A DNA stretch of 64,000 bases from Planomicrobium stackebrandtii (GCF_030814955.1 NZ_JAUSWB010000008.1:1-64000); one strand, 5' to 3'. Numbered from the stretch's first letter, positions 23,851 through 32,285 are shown. Notes: a model not told the origin generated them from the sequence alone. Numbers and translations are program-made.

Positions 23851-24492
23851 ATGGTGAAAGTATTGATAGCCGATGACCATCATGTGGTGCGGCGAGGCTT
23901 GCTATTCTTTTTAAAAACACAAAAAGATATTGAAGTGGTGGGCGAAGCAGTAAATGGCAAAGAAGCCGTGGAAATGGCTGCTGTGCTTCAGCCGGATATT
24001 GTGTTGATGGATTTGATGATGCCGATCATGGACGGCATCCAGGCCACCCGATTGATCAAGGAGAAATTTCCGGATATGATTGTGCTGATGCTGACCAGTT
24101 TTTCAGATCAGGACCATGTAGTTCCGGCAATTGAAGCGGGAGCTGCTGGCTACCAATTGAAAGATATCGAACCCGATGAATTAGTGGCATCGCTGCGCAG
24201 TTTGATGCGCGGTGAAAACACGCTTCACCCGAAAGCTTCGTCCGAGCTTATGAAAGCTCCGGCCGAACCTGCGCCGCATACGATCAATCAGTTGACGCCG
24301 CGAGAGCAGGAAGTGCTGGCTGAATTGACGAAGGGCAAAAGCAACCGGGAAATTGCGGCTGCACTGTTTGTCACCGAAAAAACGGTAAAAACCCATATTT
24401 CCAATATCTTCATCAAGCTGGTTGTTCAGGACCGGACGCAAGCGGCGCTATATGCTGTCAAACATGGGCTGACAGAGCCGGAAAGAAGATAA
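23851..24492 (+). CDS. LuxR/NarL-family response regulator, AirR-like
   Basis: 213 residues. Receiver domain with phosphorylation site Asp54 (DIVLMDLMMPIMDG), Thr in LMLTSF and Lys in YQLKDIEP, then a LuxR helix-turn-helix (LTPREQEVLAELTKGKSNREIA). It is the cognate regulator of the kinase just upstream. ATG 23851 follows AGGGAG; a GTG at 23842 is too near the RBS. Targets are unknown. Confidence 0.92.
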   Translation: MVKVLIADDHHVVRRGLLFFLKTQKDIEVVGEAVNGKEAVEMAAVLQPDIVLMDLMMPIMDGIQATRLIKEKFPDMIVLMLTSFSDQDHVVPAIEAGAAGYQLKDIEPDELVASLRSLMRGENTLHPKASSELMKAPAEPAPHTINQLTPREQEVLAELTKGKSNREIAAALFVTEKTVKTHISNIFIKLVVQDRTQAALYAVKHGLTEPERR

Positions 24493-24529
24493 AAAGAGTG
24501 CAACGGAATTTTCCGTCGCACTCTTTTTT
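24491..24529. terminator. Bidirectional terminator
   Basis: A long stem (AAAAAGAGTGC / GCACTCTTTTT, one mismatch, then ACGGAA / TTCCGT) between the convergent response regulator and rsgA-like genes. Confidence 0.92.
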
Positions 24530-25583
24530 ACCGTTTTTTAACCGGACGTTTCCGGTAGTCTTTGGTCAATTGCTTCCATTTATTGCGCTCTGCTTTTTGC
24601 GCAGCCGCATCACTTTTTCGTTCCATATGGGCGAGCTCGCGCTTCAGCTTCAGGTAGCTCTGGTAACGTCCGGCATCCAGCTCGCCGCTTTGGAGGGCTT
24701 CCTGAACGCGGCATCCGGGTTCGTCATGATGGCCACAGTCGCGGAACCGGCAGGCGAGTGCCAACTCTTCCACATCACTGAATCCTGCTTCGACGCCTTC
24801 TGAATAATCGCCTAACTGAAATTCACGCATGCCGGGAGTGTCAATCATCAATCCGCCTGCTGGCAGTAAAATCATTTCCCGGTGGGTAGTTGTATGCCGG
24901 CCCTTGCTGTCATCTTCACGGATATCCTGCACCGTCATCCGTTCGCTGCCGGACAGGGCATTGATCAATGATGATTTACCGACTCCGGAAGAACCAAGCA
25001 AAGCACCGGTTTTGGAACCGGCCAGCTGGTGCTGCAGCTCTTCAATGCCTTCGCCGGTAACTGCCGACACTGCATACACAGGAACACCGAATGCCACGCT
25101 CTCGACTTCCCGCAAGTAAGGTTCAATGTCCGGGCATTGGTCTTTCTTGGTCAACACGATTACAGGATTCGATCCCGAATCCCAGGCAGCTAATAAATAA
25201 CGCTCCAGGCGCCGGACGTTGAAATCATGATTCAATGACATCGCCAAAAAGACATAATCCACATTGACGGCGATCAATTGGATATTGGAAGTTTCACCTG
25301 CCGTTTTTCTGGAAAACTGGGAAGTGCGGGGCAGCACTTGATGGATGATGCCTTTTTCTTCACCCGGCATTTGTTCGGCCATAACCCAGTCACCGACGCA
25401 TGGAAAATCGGTGTGGTTGTGCTGGTGCCTGTATTTGCCGGACAGGGAGCAAAGCCATTCTCCATTTTCCGTGACGACGCGGTATAGATTTTTATGCTCT
25501 AACGTGACGCGTCCTGGTATTCCCGGTGCGTTTATTTTTTCCTGCCAGCTGGTATTCCAGCCGTACTGTTCTATCATAGTCAA
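24528..25583 (-). CDS. RsgA-family ribosome small-subunit GTPase, long form
   Basis: 351 residues. N-terminal OB-fold (about 20-95), circularly permuted GTPase with G4 TKKD 145-148, G1 GSSGVGKSS 197-205, GRHTTT 228-233 and G3 DTPG 248-251, and a zinc knuckle C278-x4-C283-G-H285-x5-C291. The C-terminal tail is Lys/Arg-rich. RsgA releases late 30S assembly factors and is inhibited by (p)ppGpp. Canonical Bacillales RsgA (YloQ) is about 290-300 residues and lies by prkC, so this is probably a second copy (inference). TTG start at 25583 with AGGAGG 8 nt before. A leader-peptide attenuator lies upstream. Confidence 0.92.
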   Translation of the reverse strand: MTMIEQYGWNTSWQEKINAPGIPGRVTLEHKNLYRVVTENGEWLCSLSGKYRHQHNHTDFPCVGDWVMAEQMPGEEKGIIHQVLPRTSQFSRKTAGETSNIQLIAVNVDYVFLAMSLNHDFNVRRLERYLLAAWDSGSNPVIVLTKKDQCPDIEPYLREVESVAFGVPVYAVSAVTGEGIEELQHQLAGSKTGALLGSSGVGKSSLINALSGSERMTVQDIREDDSKGRHTTTHREMILLPAGGLMIDTPGMREFQLGDYSEGVEAGFSDVEELALACRFRDCGHHDEPGCRVQEALQSGELDAGRYQSYLKLKRELAHMERKSDAAAQKAERNKWKQLTKDYRKRPVKKR

Positions 25584-25610
25584 TGTTGTTTCCTCCTATT
25601 TATGCAAAAT

Positions 25611-25647
25611 AAAAAACCACGGATGCGCGCAATTCGCAGTCCGTGGT
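25611..25647 (-). terminator. Leader terminator (attenuator) upstream of the rsgA-like gene
   Basis: On the minus strand an outer 8-bp stem (ACCACGGA / TCCGTGGT) with an inner 4-bp stem is followed by TTTTTT-A-TTTT. It lies inside the 5' leader, 28 nt before the rsgA-like start, not at a gene end, so it would abort transcription of that gene unless prevented. Confidence 0.82.
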
Positions 25648-25716
25648 CTCCAGGCATAATGGAAGAAGCGTATCGTCAGCGATACACAGGAGGAGACACT
25701 ATAGACTGGAATTGCG
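25628..25716 (-). promoter_or_regulatory. Predicted antiterminator pairing and stop-codon hairpin
   Basis: On the plus strand, CTG-GAATTGCG (25706-25716, inside the leader ORF) is complementary to CGCAATTC-G-CAG (25628-25639, the inner stem and loop of the terminator): 11 bp with one bulged base. The two structures compete. A second hairpin (GTATCG / CGATAC, 25670-25685) holds the leader stop codon in its loop. The layout is that of translation-dependent transcription attenuation; the pairing is seen in sequence, the regulation is inferred. Confidence 0.6.
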
Positions 25717-25738
25717 TATTCAAAAATAAAATAGCCAT
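25676..25738 (-). CDS. Leader peptide of the rsgA-like gene, 20 residues
   Basis: ATG at 25738 preceded by GAGGTGAGG opens a 20-codon frame, MAILFLNTQFQSIVSPPVYR, ending in TGA. The peptide is hydrophobic at the start and carries Pro-Pro-Val-Tyr just before its end, a kind of sequence known to slow ribosomes. The stop codon lies in a hairpin and the leader is followed by a terminator and then the rsgA-like gene. CCTCCT coding for the two prolines could also pair with the AGGAGG of the rsgA-like gene (7 bp, TCCTCCT with AGGAGGA). Confidence 0.65.
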   Translation of the reverse strand: MAILFLNTQFQSIVSPPVYR

Positions 25739-25920
25739 AATGCCTCACCTCTTTCTTCAAGTTACATTAAAGATAAATGAAATTTCCTTTCCGGTCAAGA
25801 AAAAATTTGGAATATTGGAAATGAGGCTTCTTGCATTAAATGGATGATAGCGCTAACATAAAGTGACTATTCCGATTATTCCAGTCAGCTAAACTTATTT
25901 GAAACAAAAGAGGTGGAGAA

Positions 25921-26988
25921 ATGGTAGAGCAAAAAGGCATGATCATTACCGTAAGATCAGGAGAAGGGCTTAACAAGAAAGAGCTTGAACAATTTCTGCG
26001 CAAAAACATCAAAGACTTGCCTCAAGGAGAGCTTCGTATACACCAGTTTGGCACGGGGCATTCCAATTTAACATACGCTCTGCAAATCGGAAGTTGGGAA
26101 GCAGTACTGAGAAGGCCGCCGCTTGGTCCCGTTGCACCTAAAGCACATGATATGGAACGGGAATTCAAGATCCTGTCTGCGCTCTATCCCATTTTTAAGA
26201 CTGCCCCAAAGCCTTTGGTTTATTCGGAAGACGCATCCATTATCGGGAGCCCCTTTTTTATTATGGAAAGAAGACATGGAATTGTTTTGGACAACGAGTT
26301 TCCGGAGGGAATTGAGCCGACCGAAGAACTGGGCAGGAAAATTTCAGAGAAAATGGTCGACACTTTGGTTGAACTTCACTCGCTGGATTACAGAAAAACC
26401 GCATTGGCTGATATGGCAAAGCCAGAAGGTTTTATGCAGCGGCAAGTCGAGGGGTGGATCGGCCGTTATGAACGTGCGCAAACAGATAAGATTGAAGGCA
26501 TAGACCAGCTTATGGGCTGGATGCTTGCGAACATACCCGTCTCGCAGGCACCTGCGATTATCCATTATGACTTTAAGTTGAATAATGCCATGTTTTCGGA
26601 GGATTTTTCGGAAATGACAGGATTGTTTGACTGGGAAATGACGACAGTTGGAGATCCGCTCGCAGACTTAGGAGCTGCCATGAGCTACTGGATTCAGGCG
26701 GAAGACCCGGATTTATTGAAAAATGGGCTCGGGAAAGCACCCGTAACGGTGTTGAAAGGATTCTATAGCCGTGAAGAGTTTATCGCGAGCTATGGCGAAA
26801 AAAGTGGGCGTGACGTCTCGGATATGAACTTTTATTTGACGTTTGCGTATTTTAAACTGGCGGTCATCATCCAGCAGATTTACTATCGGTATAAAAAGGG
26901 GCAAACACAAGATCCCCGGTTTGCGCATTTTGATCAATTCGTCAAAAGTTTGATGGCCCATGCGTTAGCGACTGCTTCCAAAAAGTAA
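25921..26988 (+). CDS. Phosphotransferase-family protein (APH / ACAD10-like kinase)
   Basis: 355 residues with the aminoglycoside phosphotransferase fold. N-lobe: QFGTGHSNLTYAL and VLRRPPLGPVAPKAHDMEREF. Catalytic loop HYDFKLNNAMF with the catalytic Asp, then the metal site LFDWEMTTVGDPLADLG. It is the subfamily often next to acyl-CoA dehydrogenases (ACAD10/11-like), not an antibiotic kinase; the acceptor is unknown. AAGAGGTGGAG precedes the ATG. A P450 gene follows 81 nt downstream on the same strand and may share its transcript. Confidence 0.9.
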   Translation: MVEQKGMIITVRSGEGLNKKELEQFLRKNIKDLPQGELRIHQFGTGHSNLTYALQIGSWEAVLRRPPLGPVAPKAHDMEREFKILSALYPIFKTAPKPLVYSEDASIIGSPFFIMERRHGIVLDNEFPEGIEPTEELGRKISEKMVDTLVELHSLDYRKTALADMAKPEGFMQRQVEGWIGRYERAQTDKIEGIDQLMGWMLANIPVSQAPAIIHYDFKLNNAMFSEDFSEMTGLFDWEMTTVGDPLADLGAAMSYWIQAEDPDLLKNGLGKAPVTVLKGFYSREEFIASYGEKSGRDVSDMNFYLTFAYFKLAVIIQQIYYRYKKGQTQDPRFAHFDQFVKSLMAHALATASKK

Positions 26989-27069
26989 GCATATAGGAGA
27001 ATTTGGTAAATTTGAACGAGGTGAGTCCATTGCGCGCAGGGTATAGAAGAGGGAAAAGGAGGAATGAAA

Positions 27070-28254
27070 ATGACTTCAAATGATTCAGGCTTGTTTACAG
27101 ACCAATTTACACAGAATCCCTACCCGACCTACAGCAAATTGCGGGAAGAAGATCCGATACACGCAGTACGTTTTCCGGATGGCCAAAGCGGCTGGATGGT
27201 GACGCGTTATGAAGAGGCAGAAAAAGTGCTGAAAGATCCACGGTTTACGAAAGATCTTTCAAAAATTTATGGAGGCAGTATGGATCAGATGAGCGTCTTT
27301 ACACAAAACATGCTGTTCTCAGATCCACCGGACCATAAACGGCTGCGCGGTCTTGCCCAGAAAGCTTTTACGCCTAAAATGATTTTGGGTATGCGCGAGC
27401 GGATACAGGAAATAACGGATGAGCTATTGGCGGCAATGGAAGGCCGAGACCAAGTCGATTTGATTGATGAATTTGCTTTTCCATTGCCGATTATCGTCAT
27501 TTGCGAAATTCTGGGTGTACCTTCAGCAGATCGTGACAAATTCAGGCTGTGGTCGAACTCGATGATCGAAGGCACCAGTGGAGAGCTGGGAGTCACTGTC
27601 CAACAGCACATGAATGAATTTGTCCAATACTTAGGCCAGTGGTTTGCCAAAGTCCGCGAGCACCCTGGAGACGACTTGATCAGCAAATTGATCCAGGCAG
27701 AGGAAGAAGGCGACCGCTTGAGCGAAAGAGAGCTGTATGGAGTGGTGACTCTATTGATCATCGCTGGCCATGAAACAACGGTGAACTTAATCGGTAATAC
27801 GGTTTTGTCCCTGTTGGAAAACCCAGAGCAGCGAAAGCTGTTAATGGAGAAACCGGAACTCGTTAATCAGGCAATCGAAGAGTCCTTGCGCTTTAATGGA
27901 CCGGTGGAGTTCAGCACGTCACGGTGGGCAGCCGAAGATTTTGAATTTCAAGGAAAAGCGTTGAAAAAAGGCGATCTGGTCGTCGCTTCGCTAAATTCTG
28001 CCAACCGTGATCCAGACCAATTTGCCGATCCCGAACTGTTCGATATCCAGCGTGAAAAAAGTCCGCATCTGGCATTTGGGAAAGGCATCCATATGTGCCT
28101 TGGAGCGCCTCTTGCACGCCTAGAAGGAGAAATTGCCATTGCGAGCCTATTAGATCATTTTCCAAAGATGGGGCTGGCTGTCAAAAGCAGCGATCTTGAA
28201 TGGCGGCCGGGTATGATTGTCCGTGGCGTCAAGGAATTGCCAATTCGTTTATAA
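27070..28254 (+). CDS. Cytochrome P450 (CYP107-like)
   Basis: 394 residues, soluble bacterial P450. I-helix AGHETTVNLI, K-helix EESLRFNGPVEF, and heme loop FGKGIHMCLGAPLARLE with the heme ligand Cys343. It is closest in character to B. subtilis CYP107 enzymes (YjiB, CypA). It probably hydroxylates a fatty acid or hydrophobic small molecule; no redox partner gene is next to it. ATG 27070 is 7 nt after AGGAGG, while ATG 27064 is too close. A weak 17-codon TTG frame (27030-27083) overlaps the start and may couple translation. Confidence 0.94.
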   Translation: MTSNDSGLFTDQFTQNPYPTYSKLREEDPIHAVRFPDGQSGWMVTRYEEAEKVLKDPRFTKDLSKIYGGSMDQMSVFTQNMLFSDPPDHKRLRGLAQKAFTPKMILGMRERIQEITDELLAAMEGRDQVDLIDEFAFPLPIIVICEILGVPSADRDKFRLWSNSMIEGTSGELGVTVQQHMNEFVQYLGQWFAKVREHPGDDLISKLIQAEEEGDRLSERELYGVVTLLIIAGHETTVNLIGNTVLSLLENPEQRKLLMEKPELVNQAIEESLRFNGPVEFSTSRWAAEDFEFQGKALKKGDLVVASLNSANRDPDQFADPELFDIQREKSPHLAFGKGIHMCLGAPLARLEGEIAIASLLDHFPKMGLAVKSSDLEWRPGMIVRGVKELPIRL

Positions 28255-28262
28255 ATTTGGAG

Positions 28263-28290
28263 GACCGGAACTCTAAATCCGGTCTTTTTT
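28263..28290 (+). terminator. Intrinsic terminator of the P450 unit
   Basis: A 7-bp stem GACCGGA / TCCGGTC followed by six Ts. Confidence 0.85.
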
Positions 28291-28487
28291 AGTTTCTTAA
28301 ATATTTTTATGGCTTTGGCTGCATCGTTTCAAATGCTAAGGACACCTCAGGCAGCTAAAGGATGCAGGTCAGTCAAGGATAGTGACCCGTAAAAAAAGGA
28401 TTGGCAGCTGTGGTTTTTCCTAGAAAGCTTGAAAGAGATGATGCCAGCTAAGTGGTGAAATCCAAACAGGAAATGAGGGAAGTAGGC

Positions 28488-29789
28488 GTGAAACCCATTG
28501 CTTATTTATTAAAAGAAAAAGTTTGGATCACTCCGACAATTTATTGTGCGGCAGCCATTCTCCTGTCTTTGGCCAGTTTTTATATAGAGTTGTTCGTAAT
28601 TAGCCGGTTTGATGTTCACATCCCTTCTATTTTCTTGACAGGAGTAGAAGACGCTCAAACTATATTAGGCATTTTAACAGCTGCCATGCTCACCATGACC
28701 ACTTTTACGTTTTCAACAATTTTAGTCGTTCTGACAATGTATTCTTCACAATTTTCTCCTCGAGCACCTGAAAATTTCATTCGCAGCCGGACCACCCGAC
28801 ATGTACTCGGAATCTTTCTTGCGGGTTTTATCTACAATATGCTATCTCTTCTATATCTTCAAGAAGATGTTTTTGATCATGAAGTATTGACTACATCTAT
28901 CGGCATACTCATTGTCTTCTTTTGTATAGGGGCTTTTGCTTATTATGTTCATTTTGTGGCATCCAATGTCCAGGTCAGCACCCTCATCAATAAGCTGATC
29001 GAGGATGGAGAAGATGTTATTTCCTATTATGAGAAGCTGCATGAAAAAGACTATGTTTCATTGGATAGCTGGAAACCTCAAGGGGAGCAGCAAACCATTC
29101 GAGCAGATAAGGCGGGATACATTCAATTTTTTGATTTGATTGGTTTAGTTAAATTTGCTGAAAAGCAGGAAATTGAAATTGATCTGGCAGTAAAAATTGG
29201 TGATTACTTATATGAAGGGAAACCAATGATTCATGTCTATCATAAGAATGGCAAACAACTGGATTTCAAAAAATATTATGCCATTGGTGACGATCGAACA
29301 GCTGAACAAGATTTAGGCTATGCGATTCAGAAGGTGATTGAAGTTGCTATACGCGCCATTTCACCAGGAAGGTTGGATCCGAATACATGCAATAATATTT
29401 TGATTCGGATAGGGCCGTTGTTAGGCAGAATGGGACACTTGAAAACTGATGGATTAGTATTGACGGATGCTAATGAGAATAATCGGGTTCTGTATCGTTT
29501 TTCAGCTTATGAAGATATTTTATATCGAACTTTTCATCAAATTTCCTATCACGGAAAAAACGACATTTCGGTAATTGCATCAATGACCGATTCCTTATTG
29601 ATTGCTGCCTCACTAGCCCCTGAAGAGCGGTATGAAGCCATCTGGAAAATACAGCTTTACTTGTTGGAAGGGATTAATGAACAGGAGCTGAAATCGATAG
29701 ATCGTAATTTTTTACAGCAAAAATTAAATGATCTTGCAGGTCTTACGGGTCATCCTGAAATCCGAATTGGTTCACAGAGCAAAAAATAG
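28488..29789 (+). CDS. DUF2254 membrane protein
   Basis: About 433 residues. Four membrane segments in the first 160 residues (starts ITPTIYCAAAILLSLASFYIE; MTTFTFSTILVVLTMYSSQFSPRAP is the family's signature), then a soluble C-terminal domain of about 260 residues. Function of DUF2254 is unknown. GTG 28488 is preferred, with GAGGGA 7 nt upstream; a longer in-frame GTG at 28452 (445 residues) has only a weak RBS. Codon and base use are more AT-rich than the neighbours. The upstream gap 28291-28487 shows nothing clear. Confidence 0.85.
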   Translation: MKPIAYLLKEKVWITPTIYCAAAILLSLASFYIELFVISRFDVHIPSIFLTGVEDAQTILGILTAAMLTMTTFTFSTILVVLTMYSSQFSPRAPENFIRSRTTRHVLGIFLAGFIYNMLSLLYLQEDVFDHEVLTTSIGILIVFFCIGAFAYYVHFVASNVQVSTLINKLIEDGEDVISYYEKLHEKDYVSLDSWKPQGEQQTIRADKAGYIQFFDLIGLVKFAEKQEIEIDLAVKIGDYLYEGKPMIHVYHKNGKQLDFKKYYAIGDDRTAEQDLGYAIQKVIEVAIRAISPGRLDPNTCNNILIRIGPLLGRMGHLKTDGLVLTDANENNRVLYRFSAYEDILYRTFHQISYHGKNDISVIASMTDSLLIAASLAPEERYEAIWKIQLYLLEGINEQELKSIDRNFLQQKLNDLAGLTGHPEIRIGSQSKK

Positions 29790-29830
29790 ACAAAAGAATC
29801 CGCCCTTTGGAAAGAGCGGATTCTTTTGTC
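29789..29830. terminator. Bidirectional terminator
   Basis: A 15-bp stem GACAAAAGAATCCGC / GCGGATTCTTTTGTC starting at the last base of the DUF2254 stop; it also serves the convergent CDF gene. Confidence 0.85.
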
Positions 29831-29879
29831 ATGGGCTGTTTAGTTTGCTGCATTGAAATTCTTATGGTCAACGAATCAA

Positions 29880-30770
29880 TTAATCTTCTTGACTGTCAGA
29901 ATACGCATAATCCGGTTCAATATGAACAAGAATAACGCAATGAGGTTTGACTTTCTGAATTTTTCTTTCGATTTCCTCTGTGATCCAATGGCTTTCCACG
30001 ACATTCAAATAAGGGCCGACACTGACCGTTAAATCGATGAACATGACATTGCCGTGATTGCGTCCTTTAAAGTCGCGCAACGCGATGACGCCAGGAACTC
30101 TCCGTACCAAGACAGACAGGGTTTCAACTTCGTCTTCATCAAAGCCGTCCGTTAGCGTGATGACGGACTCTTTAAAGATATCGAGTGCGGTCTTGATGAT
30201 GATCAGTCCGACAATAAAGGCTGTAACAATATCCAAAATCGGTGCACCAAAGATTGCCCCAATAATACCAATTCCGGCACCGATACTGACCAGAGCATCT
30301 GACCGATTGTCATAAGCTGCGGCACGTACAGCAGAACTTTTGATTTCTTTGCTGAGTTTCAAGTTATAGCGATACACTGCATACATTACGATTGCCGAGA
30401 AAAAAGCGACCCAGGCCGTAATTAATGAAGGAGCTTCCGCAGCTGGTTCAAAAATTGACCGTACAGCATTGGTCAGAACTTGCAGACCGATGACTGCCAT
30501 GATGAAAGAAGCCAAAAGCGAGGCAATTGTCTCGGCTCGCAGATGGCCGTAGTGATGGTTTTCATCCGGCGGCTTCTGAGAAATTCTGAGGCCGACCAGC
30601 ACCGCGATAGAGGCAATGATGTCTGTCAAGTTGTTGAAACCATCCGCTTTCAAGGCTTCAGAAGAACCCCAAAAACCAAAAAAGAGCTTAATCGCGCTGA
30701 GAAAAACGTATGCCCCGATGCTGATCCAGGCGCCTTTTTCCCCTTTGCGTAAATTTGTATACAGGTCCAT
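29880..30770 (-). CDS. Cation diffusion facilitator transporter
   Basis: 296 residues: six membrane segments then a cytoplasmic ferredoxin-like domain (from about residue 205). CDF metal-site pieces are ADGFNNLTD in TM2 and AAYDNRSDALVS in TM5, with the HHYGH loop between. The TM2/TM5 pattern and overall similarity suggest the Mn2+/Fe2+-exporting MneP/MneS branch rather than zinc CzcD (inference). The start at 30770 is chosen; a longer frame to 30818 lacks an RBS. A perfect-looking hairpin at 30803-30834 lies in its leader. Confidence 0.9.
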   Translation of the reverse strand: MDLYTNLRKGEKGAWISIGAYVFLSAIKLFFGFWGSSEALKADGFNNLTDIIASIAVLVGLRISQKPPDENHHYGHLRAETIASLLASFIMAVIGLQVLTNAVRSIFEPAAEAPSLITAWVAFFSAIVMYAVYRYNLKLSKEIKSSAVRAAAYDNRSDALVSIGAGIGIIGAIFGAPILDIVTAFIVGLIIIKTALDIFKESVITLTDGFDEDEVETLSVLVRRVPGVIALRDFKGRNHGNVMFIDLTVSVGPYLNVVESHWITEEIERKIQKVKPHCVILVHIEPDYAYSDSQED

Positions 30771-30802
30771 AAAGTTTCCCGCCTCCAAGTCGCTGAAACA
30801 AA

Positions 30803-30834
30803 GTGAAACGACCCTCAAAGGAGGGCCGTTTCAC
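30803..30834. promoter_or_regulatory. Hairpin in the leader of the CDF gene
   Basis: A 13-bp stem with one mismatch (GTGAAACG-A-CCCTC / GAGGG-C-CGTTTCAC), loop AAAG. On neither strand is it followed by a long T-run. It could be a weak terminator for an old minus-strand gene (see the ORF remnant at 30815-30985), a leader structure or an operator. It does not match the yybP-ykoY Mn riboswitch. Confidence 0.45.
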
Positions 30835-30985
30835 TATCTTTATTTTGTATTTTAGTAAGTAGAATATATAGTTGGGAGCTCATATATGAATGGCGAAGTT
30901 CTAGATTGGATGAGTAAAATGGACGGATGCCGTCAAACCGTCTTTTAATAGTATCGATGTCTTCGGGAGCAATGTCAATACCCAA
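30815..30985 (-). pseudogene. Possible gene remnant, 56 codons
   Basis: An open frame on the minus strand from TTG 30985 (preceded by a stop) to TGA 30815, with a balanced, protein-like composition (DIAPEDIDTIKRRFDGIRPF...). It has no ATG near its start and no good RBS, and its stop lies in the hairpin at 30803-30834. It may be the 3' end of a decayed gene. I do not recognise the family, and chance cannot be excluded. Confidence 0.3.
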
Positions 30986-31039
30986 CAGCTTCCATTACAG
31001 AGCAGTTCATAATTTTTACATAAATTTAATGTTGAAACA

Positions 31040-31065
31040 TATAAGCAAACAGTTATGCTTATAAT
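31040..31065 (+). promoter_or_regulatory. Possible promoter and operator of chrA-kynU-kynB
   Basis: A TATAAT at 31060 lies 29 nt before the chrA start and overlaps an inverted repeat TATAAGC (31040) / GCTTATA (31057). No good -35 box sits at 17 nt, so activator or repressor control is plausible. Tentative. Confidence 0.4.
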
Positions 31066-31093
31066 TAGAATCTTTATTTTAAAGGAGAGAGCT

Positions 31094-32266
31094 ATGGCTA
31101 AGAAAAGGAACAACTATTCAGAAATTTTAAAGGCTTCGACTAAATTAGGGCTAACTTCATTTGGAGGGCCTGCTGCGCATATCGGCTATTTCAGAGATGA
31201 GTATGTCACCAAAAGAAAGTGGCTGGACGACAAAGCATACGCAGATTTAGTGGCACTTTGCCAGTTTCTTCCTGGACCTGCCAGTTCACAGGTGGGGATT
31301 TCCATTGGCATGCTGCGAGGGGGGATCTTCGGCGGATTTTTATCCTGGTTCGGATTCACGATGCCTTCAGTTATCCTGCTTTTGCTATTTGCACTCGTTG
31401 TCACCAATGGATCGTTCGACAGCGGATGGATCCAGGGGCTGAAAATTGTCGCCGTCGCTGTTGTAGCACACGCGCTACTGGGGATGGGTAAAAGTTTAGC
31501 GCCTGACCGGCAGCGAATCGTGATTGCGGTAGGAGCGGCTATCATCATTTTGTTGATACCGACAACCTGGGCGCAAATCGGAGTCATTGTTTTGGCAGGC
31601 ATACTTGGCTATGCTATTTACCGAAACGACAAAGCACCTGATCCGGTCAAACTGGTATTGAGTTTTGGAAAAAAGACTGGCTTAGCCGCTTGGGCTATTT
31701 TTGCCACCTTGTTGATCGGCTTACCATTGATCCGGCCGTTTATTGAATCCACTTCTTTCGCTATTTTCGATATTTTTTATCGGGTTGGCTCGATTGTTTT
31801 TGGTGGCGGCCACGTTGTGCTGCCTATGCTCGAGCGGGAAGTGGTGCCGGAATGGATGGCGCCTGATACGTTCATCGCGGGCTATGGAGCGGCTCAAGCC
31901 GTGCCAGGACCACTCTTTACACTGGCTAGTTATTTGGGTCAATTGATGAATGGTGGGTGGGGAGTGGTGATTGCTGTAATTGCCATGTTCTTGCCATCAT
32001 TCTTGTTGATCATTGGCACTTTGCCTTTCTGGAGCATCATACGTACGAAGTCTGGAGTCCAGGCAGCATTAAAAGGCGTCAATGCCAGCGTGGTCGGGAT
32101 ATTGCTGGCAGCCTTGTATGATCCTGTCTTCACTTCAGGAATCCGTGGACCTGTTGATTTTGCAATTGCGATAACTGCCTTCACAATGTTAGTCTATTTT
32201 AAACTGGCTCCGTGGATTGTCGTACTGATTACGGCAGTTCTCGGTGCAATCGCTTATGCGATGTAA
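31094..32266 (+). CDS. chrA: Chromate transporter family protein ChrA
   Basis: 390 residues, the long two-domain CHR form. Each half has the CHR signature: FGGPAAHIGYFRDEYV...LVALCQFLPGPASSQVGI in the first, FGGGHVVLPMLEREVV...FIAGYGAAQAVPGPLFTLASYLG in the second. Long CHR proteins export chromate in some bacteria, but many have other or unknown substrates. AAAGGAGAG precedes ATG 31094. kynU starts 19 nt after its stop, so it lies at the head of a kynurenine operon; an organic-anion role is possible. Confidence 0.9.
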   Translation: MAKKRNNYSEILKASTKLGLTSFGGPAAHIGYFRDEYVTKRKWLDDKAYADLVALCQFLPGPASSQVGISIGMLRGGIFGGFLSWFGFTMPSVILLLLFALVVTNGSFDSGWIQGLKIVAVAVVAHALLGMGKSLAPDRQRIVIAVGAAIIILLIPTTWAQIGVIVLAGILGYAIYRNDKAPDPVKLVLSFGKKTGLAAWAIFATLLIGLPLIRPFIESTSFAIFDIFYRVGSIVFGGGHVVLPMLEREVVPEWMAPDTFIAGYGAAQAVPGPLFTLASYLGQLMNGGWGVVIAVIAMFLPSFLLIIGTLPFWSIIRTKSGVQAALKGVNASVVGILLAALYDPVFTSGIRGPVDFAIAITAFTMLVYFKLAPWIVVLITAVLGAIAYAM

Positions 32267-32285
32267 TGGCTGAAGGAGGATGGAA

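Noticed and set aside
25602-25847. Plus-strand ORF of 81 codons with an internal CAGGAGGAG that looks like an RBS
   Set aside because: It is antisense to the rsgA-like leader. The AGGAGG is the complement of the leader's Pro-Pro codons, and no good start codon follows at a proper distance.
27030-27083. 17-codon TTG-start ORF with GAGGTGAG RBS overlapping the P450 start
   Set aside because: RBS is good but the peptide is Arg-rich and featureless, and there is no terminator or hairpin. It may couple translation, but is not enough to call a gene.
28452-28488. GTG at 28452 as the start of the DUF2254 gene
   Set aside because: Weak RBS; the in-frame GTG at 28488 has GAGGGA at proper spacing. The longer form cannot be fully excluded.
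30803-30834. Possible yybP-ykoY manganese riboswitch before the CDF gene
   Set aside because: Only one simple hairpin is present. The conserved loop sequences and second helix of the riboswitch are missing.
30901-31113. Minus-strand ORF of 70 codons upstream of chrA
   Set aside because: It overlaps the chrA promoter and start, has no RBS, and its composition reflects AT-rich leader sequence.
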